Assembly: GCA_964429915.1 (NCBI GenBank) | Contig: CAYSDZ010000006.1 | Span: 53,822 to 117,821, forward strand | DNA length: 64,000 nt | Source of the DNA: Alteromonas_F sp964429915 | GTDB taxonomy: Bacteria > Pseudomonadota > Gammaproteobacteria > Enterobacterales > Alteromonadaceae | Reading direction: 5' to 3' | In this document: one piece after another, positions 9,640 to 19,037 of the stretch | Layout of the letters: every line of letters begins with the position of its first letter | Numbering within the stretch: position 1 is the first letter of the stretch | The notes under the pieces: model-generated | Told to the model about the DNA's origin: nothing | The model's input: only the letters and a program-made list of their open reading frames with translations | Database searches by the model: none | Made by a program: the position numbers and the translations under genes

Positions 9640-10473
9640 CCAAATTATCATGCCAATATAATGGTTATTGAGGAAAGCCTTAAATAAGGCTCCTTTTTCT
9701 CGCTTTCTGGTTTGCCAAAGCATGATACCAAACCCGGTACAGGCTAACGCTAGGCCAATAAATGCATACACATTCAAGTTTGCCATGTAAAACACAATCA
9801 TCAACAAACCTAATGTGCAAAGTTGCAAGAGAGCGATGATGAATAGATCAAATTGGCCAAAAGCAATGGCGGTAGATTTCACGCCTATTTTCAGGTCATC
9901 ATCGCGATCGACCATCGCGTAGAAGGTATCGTAAGCGACTGTCCAGCAAAGATTTGCCACAAACAATAACCAAATGTGAAACGGCACACTTTGAATGCTC
10001 GCCATGGAAGCCATGGGAATAGACCACCCAAATGCAGCGCCCAAAACCACCTGCGGATAATGCGTAAAACGCTTCATAAACGGATAACTAGCCGCTAAGC
10101 ACACAGCAACGAGCGATAACAGCATAGTTTGCCAGTTAAGCAGCAATACCAAACCCAATGCGACAGCAATAAGCAAAGCAAATAACGCCAAGGCTTCTTT
10201 TTCAGTTACCGCTCCTGTGGCTAATGGCCGTTGAGCAGTGCGCTCAACGGCACCATCGACATTACGATCGGCATAATCATTAATCACACACCCTGCCGAC
10301 CGCATCACTACCACACCGGCAACGAATATAAGTAAAATAGATACTTTAGGAGCGCCTTGAGCAGATAAAAACAACGCCCATAGGGTAGGCCATAATAATA
10401 AATAAATACCGATGGGCTTGTCGGCCCTCATCAGTTGCCAATACGCGTTTCGATTGCGTGTCGTCAATATCAT
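9613..10473 (-). CDS. ubiA: 4-hydroxybenzoate octaprenyltransferase UbiA
   Basis: 286-residue integral membrane prenyltransferase that joins the polyprenyl chain to 4-hydroxybenzoate in ubiquinone synthesis. The first Asp-rich motif NDYADRNVD (with the following RTAQRPLATG) and the second DTFYAMVDRDDD are intact. About eight to nine hydrophobic segments are present. It starts two bases after the ubiC stop, so the two are one operon. Its 3' end overlaps ubiK on the opposite strand. Confidence 0.96.
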   Translation of the reverse strand: MILTTRNRNAYWQLMRADKPIGIYLLLWPTLWALFLSAQGAPKVSILLIFVAGVVVMRSAGCVINDYADRNVDGAVERTAQRPLATGAVTEKEALALFALLIAVALGLVLLLNWQTMLLSLVAVCLAASYPFMKRFTHYPQVVLGAAFGWSIPMASMASIQSVPFHIWLLFVANLCWTVAYDTFYAMVDRDDDLKIGVKSTAIAFGQFDLFIIALLQLCTLGLLMIVFYMANLNVYAFIGLALACTGFGIMLWQTRKREKGALFKAFLNNHYIGMIIWLSIVVGLL

Positions 10474-10475
10474 TG

Positions 10476-11042
10476 CTAATCAAGCTCTCCGTAAGCCGGT
10501 GAATCAGGTAGAAAAACTTCGGCAACTAATACGCTATACTGCCCCAAACAAAACAGACTACGCCTTGCGAACAGTAAATGACTCGGTGCATTGTGACTAA
10601 AACATTCAGCAAAAGAGTGGCTGTCTAGGGTGGCTATCTGGAACTCACCCCGTTTAAATCGCTGGTCGTTGAATAACTGTTTCCCCAATGGCGCGCTCCC
10701 TAAAGAGCGCCATTCTTTTTCTAATAAAGCACTGGGAATAATTGAGCGCGCAAAAACCCAAGGCGTATTGTCAGCAAGCAACAACACTTCTCTTACTTGA
10801 TAGTCACCCGCTTGATTGGTCAAATAAGACCGTTCATTATCGTGTAAAGTAGAAAAACCTTGCCCTAAAACTGTGACGGTAAATTGTTTACATAAACCTT
10901 GTATACGCTCGGTCAACGAACCCGTGTCAACCAACCAGTCCTGCAACGACGTATTGAGAGGTACATGCGTACTGATGGTTTGCCAATTAACATCAAGCCC
11001 TACAGGAAATTGCAGTGTGTGATATTGTCTTTTTTTGTTCAT
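10476..11042 (-). CDS. ubiC: chorismate pyruvate-lyase UbiC
   Basis: 188-residue cytosolic lyase converting chorismate to 4-hydroxybenzoate and pyruvate, the first committed ubiquinone step. Family features are the DWLxDxGSLTxR-like segment (DWLVDTGSLTERI), the REVLLL strand, the WVFARSIIP core, and the C-terminal FLPDSPAY. It is transcribed with ubiA. The region upstream (11043-11115) is shared with the divergent FliL-like gene and must contain both promoters. Confidence 0.93.
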   Translation of the reverse strand: MNKKRQYHTLQFPVGLDVNWQTISTHVPLNTSLQDWLVDTGSLTERIQGLCKQFTVTVLGQGFSTLHDNERSYLTNQAGDYQVREVLLLADNTPWVFARSIIPSALLEKEWRSLGSAPLGKQLFNDQRFKRGEFQIATLDSHSFAECFSHNAPSHLLFARRSLFCLGQYSVLVAEVFLPDSPAYGELD

Positions 11043-11115
11043 TGTCGTTGTGCATATTCTATTAAGCTAGTATATCATTGAAATAACCAACAGTATTTTC
11101 AACTGCGTAATTTAT

Positions 11116-11514
11116 ATGAAGTCTACACTTTTTGGCTTAGCATGCTTGATGCTTAGCGCTGTTTCAAGCCATGCTTATGCACAGTCTGATGTTGCTTATC
11201 TAAGCTTAGAGCCAGACATTGTGACCAACTATGCCGGTAACAGTGCGCGTAAGTTAGGCTATGTGAGAGTTAATATAGAATTGATGTTGCACAGTGTTGA
11301 TCACCTTGAAGTCGCCGAGCATCACTTGCCTTTATTGCGCGCCACCGTTATCGAAATTTTTGGACGCCAGCCTCAAGATAAAGTTAAGTCACTGACTGGA
11401 CGAGAAGATATCAGGTTGAGCATAAAAAAAGCGCTGCAAGCCTTGATGAGTGAAGAGACTGGATCAGAAGTTGTCAAAGATGTGATATTTACTAAGTATC
11501 TTTATGAGGGCTAG
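11116..11514 (+). CDS. FliL-like periplasmic protein
   Basis: 132-residue protein with an N-terminal signal peptide (cleavage near AYA-QS, residue about 22) and a FliL-type domain: LSLEPDIVTNYAG, VRVNIELML, and a C-terminal VKDVIFTKYLYEG ending. True flagellar FliL is anchored by a transmembrane helix; here the leader looks cleavable and no flagellar gene is nearby. The role is therefore uncertain. The last 23 bases overlap the end of the convergent glpG. Confidence 0.78.
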   Translation: MKSTLFGLACLMLSAVSSHAYAQSDVAYLSLEPDIVTNYAGNSARKLGYVRVNIELMLHSVDHLEVAEHHLPLLRATVIEIFGRQPQDKVKSLTGREDIRLSIKKALQALMSEETGSEVVKDVIFTKYLYEG

Positions 11515-12340
11515 CGCTTTTTTGCGCCAATAGCCAAGCTAATAGGCAGCCAGACAGCAAGCCTACAGTGTGAGCTGTATTTGCCATTGATACCCACAGA
11601 ATATCAAAATACCCAATTACTAACCAAACTAACATAAAGCCGACAATGGGCTTGTCTAAATGCAAACCCCATGTTGGCCTTAACCAACCAAGCCACCAAA
11701 CAAAGCCCATTAAGGCATACACGACACCCGACATTCCACCAAACGACGGACCTGAAACCAGGTACTGTGCAATATTTGACACTGCTGCGGTAAGTATTAA
11801 GAAAAGAAGGAGTAAACTGCTACCAAACTTCGCTTCGACTTGACGACCCAACATCCACCACCAAAGCAGATTAAAAACAATATGAAGTTCTGAAAAATGA
11901 ATAAAAGCTGGCGTAATAATACGCCACCACTGAGCAGAACTTGATAATTCACCGAATGGTTGGATCATCATTTGCTGTCGGACAAACTGAAAACCATCCA
12001 GTAAAGACAGGCCATAGATCAGGCAACACGCCACACCAATAAGCACAACAACGGGCGAAGTCTTAAGCGCGCTAAAGGCAGCGTTTGTCTTGCTCGTAGT
12101 TGATGAAGCAACTGGGGTTTTCAGTGCCTCGCCTTGTTGCCAAGCGGCCTCCTGATATCTAGGGTGATGAGGATAGCGAATAAAGTGCTCAACAATGCGT
12201 TGTGCCCTTTCATTATCGGAAGAATTGCTTATAGTTAGTAAGTATTCGCCATCTTTAAACAGCAAATTATTGCTAATCTCTTGCTGCTTTAAGTAATTCG
12301 CCAACAAATGTGCAGCCGTTTGATCACCTAATCTAATCAA
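11492..12340 (-). CDS. glpG: rhomboid intramembrane serine protease GlpG
   Basis: 282-residue inner-membrane rhomboid protease. An N-terminal cytoplasmic domain (about 1-70) is followed by about six membrane helices. The catalytic Ser is in GMSG (Ser204) and the His in NTAHTVG (His257), and the family WWR and HxxxN-type (HIVFNLLW) segments are present. The glpE gene lies three bases upstream on the same strand, the conserved pairing in gammaproteobacteria. Confidence 0.95.
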   Translation of the reverse strand: MIRLGDQTAAHLLANYLKQQEISNNLLFKDGEYLLTISNSSDNERAQRIVEHFIRYPHHPRYQEAAWQQGEALKTPVASSTTSKTNAAFSALKTSPVVVLIGVACCLIYGLSLLDGFQFVRQQMMIQPFGELSSSAQWWRIITPAFIHFSELHIVFNLLWWWMLGRQVEAKFGSSLLLLFLILTAAVSNIAQYLVSGPSFGGMSGVVYALMGFVWWLGWLRPTWGLHLDKPIVGFMLVWLVIGYFDILWVSMANTAHTVGLLSGCLLAWLLAQKSASPHKDT

Positions 12341-12343
12341 GCT

Positions 12344-12667
12344 TTATTGCGCTCCCGTTACCGGAAAATGCTGACGCCAATACTCGAACCCACCATCAAC
12401 ACTGGCAACGGTCTCAACACCTTGAGACGCGATATACTCGGCCGCTTGTTGACTAGAGTGTCCGTGATAGCACATGACGGCAACTGGCTGAGTCGGCAAG
12501 GTTTCGTTGATAAAGTCACCGATATTTTCGTTGTTAAGTGCAATCGCACCCTCAACATGACTCATTGCATAGGATTGCGGATCGCGAATGTCGACCAGCG
12601 TCCAATTATCTTTTTCGTTAAATAGCTGTTCACAGGATAAATGCGAAAAAACAGGCTTTGTGCTCAT
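12344..12667 (-). CDS. glpE: thiosulfate sulfurtransferase GlpE
   Basis: 107-residue single-domain rhodanese. The active-site loop CYHGHSS has the nucleophilic Cys66, and the preceding DIRDPQSYAMSHVEGA segment is typical. It transfers sulfane sulfur from thiosulfate to cyanide or thiol acceptors. It sits between tdh (six bases upstream) and glpG (three bases downstream), so all may be read from one transcript. Confidence 0.94.
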   Translation of the reverse strand: MSTKPVFSHLSCEQLFNEKDNWTLVDIRDPQSYAMSHVEGAIALNNENIGDFINETLPTQPVAVMCYHGHSSQQAAEYIASQGVETVASVDGGFEYWRQHFPVTGAQ

Positions 12668-12673
12668 AATAAA

Positions 12674-13696
12674 TTACCAGTTTAAAAGAACTTTTCCGGA
12701 CTGGCCCGATGCCATTACATCAAAGCCTTGTTGAAACTCATCGACCTTGAATTGGTGGGTTATAATAGGACTTAAGTCTAACCCGCTCTGAATAAGCGAC
12801 GCCATTTTGTACCAAGTCTCAAACATTTCTCTGCCGTAAATGCCTTTTATTGTCATTCCTTTGAAGATGACTTCGTTCCAATTGATCGCAACATCGTTGG
12901 GAGGAATACCTAACATAGCAATTTTGCCGCCGTGATTCATGGTTGCTAACATACTTCTAAACGCTTCAGGAACTCCCGACATTTCAAGCCCAACATCAAA
13001 GCCTTCTGTCATTCCTATTTCACGCATGACATCCTTCAACGACGTTTGAGTAACATTTACTGCTCGCGTAGCACCCATTTTTTCCGCTAGCGCTAAACGA
13101 TAAGGATTGACGTCAGTGATAACCACATTGCGAGCACCAACATGCTTTGCAACGGCTACGGCCATAATACCAATGGGACCAGCGCCAGTAATTAACACAT
13201 CTTCGCCCACTAGATCATAACTAAGCGTCGTATGCACAGCATTGCCAAAGGGGTCAAAAATAGCGGCCAAATCATCACTGATATTATTAGGGATTTTAAA
13301 GGCATTAAACGCGGGGATCACTAAGTATTCAGCAAATGCTCCCGCACGATTGACGCCGACACCTTGCGTATTTCGACATAAATGACGCCGTCCTGCACGA
13401 CAATTTCGACAATGCCCACACGTAATATGGCCCTCACCTGACACCCTATCTCCGATAGTGAAACCGCGTACTTCCTGCCCCATCTCGACCACTTCACCGA
13501 CATACTCATGTCCGACTACCATAGGTACAGGAATGGTATTTTGCGCCCATTCGTCCCACTGATAAATATGCATGTCAGTGCCACAAATGGCCGTTTTGTG
13601 AATTTTTATGAGTAAATCGTTGTGACCGACTTCGGGTAAATCTGCATTGTGCATCCATATACCTTGCTTGGCATATAATTTCGCTAACGACTTCAT
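12674..13696 (-). CDS. tdh: L-threonine 3-dehydrogenase
   Basis: 340-residue zinc-dependent medium-chain dehydrogenase oxidising L-threonine to 2-amino-3-ketobutyrate with NAD+. The catalytic zinc Cys38 lies in ICGTDMHIY, the GHE motif in VVGHEYVGEV, the structural zinc cysteines in CGHCRNCRAGRRHLC, and the NAD fold in GAGPIGIMA. Its start overlaps the kbl stop by four bases, indicating translational coupling with the next enzyme of the pathway. Confidence 0.97.
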   Translation of the reverse strand: MKSLAKLYAKQGIWMHNADLPEVGHNDLLIKIHKTAICGTDMHIYQWDEWAQNTIPVPMVVGHEYVGEVVEMGQEVRGFTIGDRVSGEGHITCGHCRNCRAGRRHLCRNTQGVGVNRAGAFAEYLVIPAFNAFKIPNNISDDLAAIFDPFGNAVHTTLSYDLVGEDVLITGAGPIGIMAVAVAKHVGARNVVITDVNPYRLALAEKMGATRAVNVTQTSLKDVMREIGMTEGFDVGLEMSGVPEAFRSMLATMNHGGKIAMLGIPPNDVAINWNEVIFKGMTIKGIYGREMFETWYKMASLIQSGLDLSPIITHQFKVDEFQQGFDVMASGQSGKVLLNW

Positions 13697-14886
13697 GCAA
13701 TTACACCCAGATCGCGCCCCACAGAAATAAATGCGTCAACAGCATTATCGACTTGTTCAAGGCTATGCGCGGCTGACATTTGGGTACGAATTCGAGCTTT
13801 ATTTTGTGGTACGACGGGGTAAGAGAAACCAATAACGTAAATCCCTTCCTGTAAAAGCTTGTCTGCCATTTCGCTGGCGAGTTTAGCATCACCGAGCATA
13901 ACGGGAATAATAGGGTGATCGTTCCCCGCTAATGTAAACCCAGCGTCTATCATTCTGCTACGAAAATGTGCCGTGTTTCGCCACAGCGCTTGCCTCAAGT
14001 CATCACCTTGCGCGAGCATATCAAACACCTTCAACGATGCACCGACAATAGGTGGCGCAACTGAATTTGAAAATAGATAAGGCCTTGAGCGTTGTCTCAA
14101 CCATTCGATCACGGGTTTCTTGCCCGACGTATATCCGCCAGATGCGCCACCTAAAGCTTTACCTAAGGTCCCTGTTAAAATATCTACACGCCCCATAACA
14201 TTACAATATTCGTGGCTTCCTTTTCCTTCTGCGCCGAGGAAGCCTGTTGCATGGCAATCGTCAACCATGACTAAAGCATCATACTTTTCGGCTAAGTCGC
14301 ATACACCTTGTAAATTGGCAATGATGCCATCCATCGAAAACACCCCATCTGTTGCAATGATGATATTTTTCGCACCGTCGTCTCTGGCTTGCTTCAACTG
14401 CGCTTCAAGCGCGGGCATACTATTATTGTCGTAGCGGTAGCGCTTTGCTTTGCTCAAGCGCACACCATCAATAATACTGGCATGGTTGAGCGAATCCGAG
14501 ACAATCGCATCTTCATGAGTGAGCAAAGTTTCAAATAAGCCGCCGTTGGCATCAAAGCAAGAGGGATACAAAATCGTATCTTCCATTCCTAAAAACTCAC
14601 TAATTTTGCTCTCTAATTCTTTGTGAATATCTTGCGTTCCACAAATAAACCGCACCGATGCGACGCCAAATCCGTGCTTATCAAGCCCTTGTTTTGCCGC
14701 TTCAATTAATTCTGGATGATTTGCTAAACCCAAATAGTTATTGGCGCAAAAATTGAGAACCTGCTTGTCGCCAACACTTATTTGCGCATGTTGTTCAGAA
14801 AGAAGTACTCGCTCTTGTTTATATAAACCGTTTTGTCTAGTTTCAGCGAGCTGTTGTTCTAGTTGGGTGTACAACTGTTTAGACAT
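13693..14886 (-). CDS. kbl: 2-amino-3-ketobutyrate CoA ligase (glycine C-acetyltransferase)
   Basis: 397-residue PLP-dependent alpha-oxoamine synthase. It cleaves 2-amino-3-ketobutyrate with CoA to glycine and acetyl-CoA, completing threonine breakdown with Tdh. The PLP lysine lies in TGTLGKALGGASGG, with VDDCHATGF and FCANNYLGLANHP typical of the family. A GGAAAG-like ribosome site precedes the start. The upstream GGDEF-EAL gene ends only 20 bases away on the same strand, so read-through from that operon is possible. Confidence 0.97.
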   Translation of the reverse strand: MSKQLYTQLEQQLAETRQNGLYKQERVLLSEQHAQISVGDKQVLNFCANNYLGLANHPELIEAAKQGLDKHGFGVASVRFICGTQDIHKELESKISEFLGMEDTILYPSCFDANGGLFETLLTHEDAIVSDSLNHASIIDGVRLSKAKRYRYDNNSMPALEAQLKQARDDGAKNIIIATDGVFSMDGIIANLQGVCDLAEKYDALVMVDDCHATGFLGAEGKGSHEYCNVMGRVDILTGTLGKALGGASGGYTSGKKPVIEWLRQRSRPYLFSNSVAPPIVGASLKVFDMLAQGDDLRQALWRNTAHFRSRMIDAGFTLAGNDHPIIPVMLGDAKLASEMADKLLQEGIYVIGFSYPVVPQNKARIRTQMSAAHSLEQVDNAVDAFISVGRDLGVIA

Positions 14887-14906
14887 TATGCTTTCCTGTC
14901 GCGTGT

Positions 14907-17390
14907 TTACACCACGGGGAGTGTATTTTCGTCTTCACCTGCTTCGGGTAATTCGACGCGCCAAATTCCGTGATGTAATTTTTGTTGTAATTCATACCAT
15001 ATCGCGTCTTCGTCGATAGGCTTACTGATAAGATAACCCTGCCCTTGTTGACACTCGAAATGGCAAAGTAGTTCGTATTGCGAGGCAATTTCAATGCCCT
15101 CTGCAACGGTCACTTTATCTATACTACCCACCATTGAAACGGTAGCATAAACAATGTTTCGATCTGACTTTTGCTCTAACATGCCTGCAATGAATGACTG
15201 GTCTAGTTTCACCACATCGGCAGGAATATTTTTTAGATAGCTGAGTGAGGCATATCCGGTTCCAAAATCATCAATAGCTATTTTACATCCAAGCAAACGG
15301 ATTTTTTCAATAATCGCGACTGTGATAGCCATATCTGAGACTAACGCCGTTTCAGTTAGCTCTAGCTGCAAATTTTCGGCCTTAACACCGTATTTATTCA
15401 GTTGTTCGAGCAAATAGTCAGGTAAAGCCGGATCAGTAAATTGGCCTGCGGAAAGATTAATGCTTAGTTTTATGTTGCCGAGCCCATTTTCATTAAATTC
15501 TTGTAAAAGTTGACAGGCTTTAGTAATGACCCAATAGTCGAGCTGCAACATGAAAGGCGTATCTTCTAAGATAGGAATAAATTCTGACGGGGGTATCAGC
15601 CCTTTGTCGGGATGGTGCCAACGCAGTAAGGCTTCAAAACTTATCAGAGCCTTTGTACTCAATTCAATAATGGGTTGTAATGCAACACGAAATTGGTTTT
15701 CTAATAACGCGGTACGCGCTGCCGATTCTAAATCGACTCGGCGGGTTACCTTTGCATTCATATTGTTGTCGAATACGCGAAAACAAGAGCCGCTGACACG
15801 TTTTGCTTCGAACATTGCAATATCGGCATGTTTTAAAAGCTCAACACCTGAAAATTCGTCGCCTTTTGAGACAGATACGCCAATACTTAACGCAATGTGA
15901 AACACTCGGTCGTCTACTTTAAGCGGCGCAATAAAACTACTCACTAGCTTAGATGCAACTCGCTCTGCCTGTTGGACTGACTCAATATCACCTAGCAAAG
16001 TAACAAACTCATCGCCGCCAAATCGGGTAATAATATCGGAATCGCGTAAGCATTCAGCGATACGCCGCGCTACCAATTTCAATAATTTATCGCCAACTTC
16101 ATGCCCATACACATCGTTCACTTTTTTAAAGTCGTCGAGGTCAATAAATAGTAATGCAGTAAGTTGGTTGGTGCGTTTTGCTTGAGATAGCTGTTTTTCA
16201 ATTTGAAAATTGAGCATATTTCGATTGGGTAAGGCGGTTAAGCCATCGTACATTGCCATCTGCTCTAATTTTTCAAGGTTTTTGCGATTTTCTTCGTCTA
16301 AACTCGCTAGCTCTAAAGATAACTTTTCTGTCGCCTCTTCAAGTACATCTAACTCATCAGCAAAACCAAGAATATGTCGCTTATGATTGTGTAAACGTTG
16401 ACGAGTAAATTCCCGAAATTGTCGTTTGGGTAGCAACGGCAGTCGCTGGCTTAAATTCATTAGGCGCGCTCTGAACCGAGAAAATAAAAAATAACTCAGC
16501 ACTGAAAACGTCGAAAATAAAATGATGGCAGCAATAAAAACACTGCGTTGATAGACCGCCACTTGATTGGTTAATGCGCTTTGATCGTGAACACTGAGCA
16601 CGTAAAAACTTTGCTTATTTGACTGTTCGAAAGGCAGTAAGAAAATCGAATAAGGCGTGGCTTGGTGCTCTAATTGGATCCCCTCGAGTACTAAGTCAGA
16701 TACATTTTGGCGTTGAATTACTGTTAGCATAGATTGCATGAATGCACTCAATTGGTGATTGAGAGGTGCCATAATCTTAAGTTCGTCGGCTAACGCACGA
16801 TTTGAGGAGGGGTCGAATCCTACAATAGTGGTTTTAGCGCCAAACGACTCACTTAGCATGGCAATAAACTCCTGCATAGATGTTGAGACGATGATCACAG
16901 CCACGGTGTTACCTTTAACTAAAATAGGTACACCAACCATATTCACGCAAATATCTTGGCAAAGTGTGTGTTCCACAGGGCGCAATTGTTCTTTCGTGTG
17001 TTTAAACACTAAATTGATTGCTTTTTCACTTGTATTTGCCTTGTCAGAAATAGAGGACATGGGTGAATCTAGTACCCAAATGTTTTCCGCTTGCCATTGA
17101 ATACGCAGCATTTCCCGATGTGTGTCAACGCGCGATTTCAGGTGCGCCACAGTGCTTTCATCAGACAACGCTTGTTGAGCGAAAGACTCCACCCACACCA
17201 CCGTGCGTTCTGTCAGTAACCCACGAATCAACTGAAGTTGATTTTGGTTAGCTAGCTTAAGTTCGTTGTGTGCCCTGGATACATTTTTGTTCGATTCTTT
17301 TACCAACAAATATGTTGTGAGCGTAGTAACGACAACCAGTAACACCATCATTACCACGACCATCTTTGTGCCTAAGGTCATGGTTCTCAT
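14907..17390 (-). CDS. membrane GGDEF-EAL protein with periplasmic sensor
   Basis: 827-residue inner-membrane c-di-GMP enzyme. A transmembrane helix (about 8-30), a periplasmic sensor of about 250 residues, a second membrane helix (about 285-310) and a linker lead to GGDEF (motif at 458-462) and EAL (motif at about 586-588). Both catalytic sites look complete: RFGGDEF with an RDSD I-site five residues upstream, and EALLRW, LSINLS, ELTE, DDFGTG, VKLD, VAEGIE and QGQGYL. It may be bifunctional. It starts one base after the porin-like gene, which overlaps the PstS-like gene, so the three form a coupled operon. LapD was considered, but LapD has a degenerate GGDEF domain. Confidence 0.92.
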   Translation of the reverse strand: MRTMTLGTKMVVVMMVLLVVVTTLTTYLLVKESNKNVSRAHNELKLANQNQLQLIRGLLTERTVVWVESFAQQALSDESTVAHLKSRVDTHREMLRIQWQAENIWVLDSPMSSISDKANTSEKAINLVFKHTKEQLRPVEHTLCQDICVNMVGVPILVKGNTVAVIIVSTSMQEFIAMLSESFGAKTTIVGFDPSSNRALADELKIMAPLNHQLSAFMQSMLTVIQRQNVSDLVLEGIQLEHQATPYSIFLLPFEQSNKQSFYVLSVHDQSALTNQVAVYQRSVFIAAIILFSTFSVLSYFLFSRFRARLMNLSQRLPLLPKRQFREFTRQRLHNHKRHILGFADELDVLEEATEKLSLELASLDEENRKNLEKLEQMAMYDGLTALPNRNMLNFQIEKQLSQAKRTNQLTALLFIDLDDFKKVNDVYGHEVGDKLLKLVARRIAECLRDSDIITRFGGDEFVTLLGDIESVQQAERVASKLVSSFIAPLKVDDRVFHIALSIGVSVSKGDEFSGVELLKHADIAMFEAKRVSGSCFRVFDNNMNAKVTRRVDLESAARTALLENQFRVALQPIIELSTKALISFEALLRWHHPDKGLIPPSEFIPILEDTPFMLQLDYWVITKACQLLQEFNENGLGNIKLSINLSAGQFTDPALPDYLLEQLNKYGVKAENLQLELTETALVSDMAITVAIIEKIRLLGCKIAIDDFGTGYASLSYLKNIPADVVKLDQSFIAGMLEQKSDRNIVYATVSMVGSIDKVTVAEGIEIASQYELLCHFECQQGQGYLISKPIDEDAIWYELQQKLHHGIWRVELPEAGEDENTLPVV

Positions 17391-17391
17391 A

Positions 17392-18558
17392 TTAGAACCA
17401 TGTCATAAATTGCACCGCAAAAGTTCGCCATCGTCGCTCCGTAATCGGTAATGTTAAAGGCGTAGTAATGGGGGTAAGTCTACCTGCACCTTCGACCCAA
17501 TGGTGTTCAAGATGCAAGCGATACCGATGACCTATATCCCAGCGTAAGCCTAACGAGTAGGTACGCATGAAACCCGCAAAAGCGGGAACCTGTCCGTTAA
17601 ACCGTGCGGACAATTGACTACCCGATTTGTCGTCTTTGTCGGGATAGAACACATCAAAACGAGTTAAGATACTTACGTTACGCCGTAAAAAAAATCGACT
17701 TTGAAGATACCCGCCAAGTCCGATTTGGTCAATGCGAAACAATGGTGCAGCGTCGACATCTATTTTTTCTTTTAATACTTCCCCATTTAACTCAACATAG
17801 CGTCCTGAATAGCGTAACGCAGCCTGATATCGTGAAAATGACGATTCACCTTGCAGTGAAACACCGCTGTCTGAAATATCATACTTTAAACGAGAGTCTA
17901 GCAAGCTAATACTGGCATACCAACTAGACGATCTCGATGACCATGCCAAACCGGCTTGTTGTACATAGCGAGGTTCAATATCCCCAATTGGCTGACCACC
18001 GAGCAAATCAACCGTAAACTCATCAGAAATAGTATTTTTACCTAAGCTCCAATTAAACTGGAGCTCTCCATTTGCGTAAGTTTTGTTTGTGACTAATGAA
18101 ACTCCGTCAGAGCTTAACGAAAAGTCGCGAAAGCCATCAAAATAAATAGACTGCGGAAGAATAATTGAAGGTCGTGTATGAGGCACATCTTGAGTCGCAG
18201 AATAGAGCCAATTTTGGTTTTTAAAGCGACCTAAATGAATATTGGCGCGCCAACTCTCATTTGTTGCCAGACTGTAATCTACAAACGCATAGTCTAACCT
18301 TGCTCCTTGTGGATAACGATTACCCGCATTCAAATAAACGCCTTGTGCTACCACTTGCACTTTACTGTTAATAGAATAGCGTCCGTTAATACCCACTTCG
18401 CTTAACTGTAACGACCATTCTCCCGGTTCTCCAATAAATTCGCTATTATAGGCATTGATCAAGCCCTGCGCCGCAAAACCATGAACCGTAAGTTTATTTT
18501 TTGCGACACTGGGAGCATTGCATAGCAGTAATAAAGCACCGAGCCATAAACCTTTCAT
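17392..18558 (-). CDS. porin-like outer-membrane beta-barrel protein
   Basis: 388-residue protein with a Sec signal peptide (cleavage after about residue 19, PSVA-KN) and alternating aromatic/polar beta-strand patterns throughout. It ends in the aromatic terminal strand FAVQFMTWF expected of an outer-membrane barrel. No named porin family is recognisable by eye. It overlaps the PstS-like gene by four bases upstream and the c-di-GMP enzyme follows after one base. I infer a role in sensing or taking up an anion or other ligand bound by the upstream protein. Confidence 0.75.
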   Translation of the reverse strand: MKGLWLGALLLLCNAPSVAKNKLTVHGFAAQGLINAYNSEFIGEPGEWSLQLSEVGINGRYSINSKVQVVAQGVYLNAGNRYPQGARLDYAFVDYSLATNESWRANIHLGRFKNQNWLYSATQDVPHTRPSIILPQSIYFDGFRDFSLSSDGVSLVTNKTYANGELQFNWSLGKNTISDEFTVDLLGGQPIGDIEPRYVQQAGLAWSSRSSSWYASISLLDSRLKYDISDSGVSLQGESSFSRYQAALRYSGRYVELNGEVLKEKIDVDAAPLFRIDQIGLGGYLQSRFFLRRNVSILTRFDVFYPDKDDKSGSQLSARFNGQVPAFAGFMRTYSLGLRWDIGHRYRLHLEHHWVEGAGRLTPITTPLTLPITERRWRTFAVQFMTWF

Positions 18559-19028
18559 CGTACCTCCACTGCCGAACTATTCCCTAACACTATTTCTTGC
18601 ACTGAACTAGGAAGCGAGTCGACCGCGTTGATATAACCTATCGCGCCCGGTGTTCTGGCAACGGCTTCTATAACCATTGAATCGGTTTCACGAAATAGGG
18701 GAGGCTCTGCCTGCCCACTGTAAACCAGTTGATTCCATACTCGCTCAATCTGATAGGGGAAAACGTTGAGATAGTCCTGACAGAAATCTCGATGTGCAGA
18801 ACTAAGCTGCTTATGCATCACCACAGTGATTTTTTGACCTGTGGGCCAGAATTGCTGCCTTGCTAAATAAATACGACGAAGCTGCTGGGTAGACAAAGCA
18901 TCAAGCTGTATCGAAGGATGGCCGATAATCATTTGCCTAGCTGGCTGCGTCCAACCCAAGCTGGACCAAAGCAATGAAATTGAGATTAGCAGCAGGTAGC
19001 TGCTTCTCATTGTGTTTTTCGACCGCAC
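18555..19028 (-). CDS. short PstS-like periplasmic phosphate-binding family protein
   Basis: 157-residue secreted protein resembling the PBP-like domain of phosphate-binding PstS proteins but much shorter than true PstS (about 320 or more residues). A signal peptide precedes QPARQMIIGHP. The motif LSTQQLRRIYLARQQFWPTG and the closing TPGAIGYINAVDSLP correspond to conserved PstS-like segments. The start may be the second Met (MRSSYLLL, residue 7). No phosphate ABC transporter genes are nearby. Its coupling to a barrel and a GGDEF-EAL protein suggests a sensory rather than transport role, which is inference. Confidence 0.78.
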   Translation of the reverse strand: MRSKNTMRSSYLLLISISLLWSSLGWTQPARQMIIGHPSIQLDALSTQQLRRIYLARQQFWPTGQKITVVMHKQLSSAHRDFCQDYLNVFPYQIERVWNQLVYSGQAEPPLFRETDSMVIEAVARTPGAIGYINAVDSLPSSVQEIVLGNSSAVEVR

Positions 19029-19037
19029 TGGCTAATC

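Noticed and set aside
14907..17390. Calling the membrane GGDEF-EAL protein LapD
   Set aside because: LapD has degenerate GGDEF and EAL sites; both are complete here and there is no LapG neighbour.
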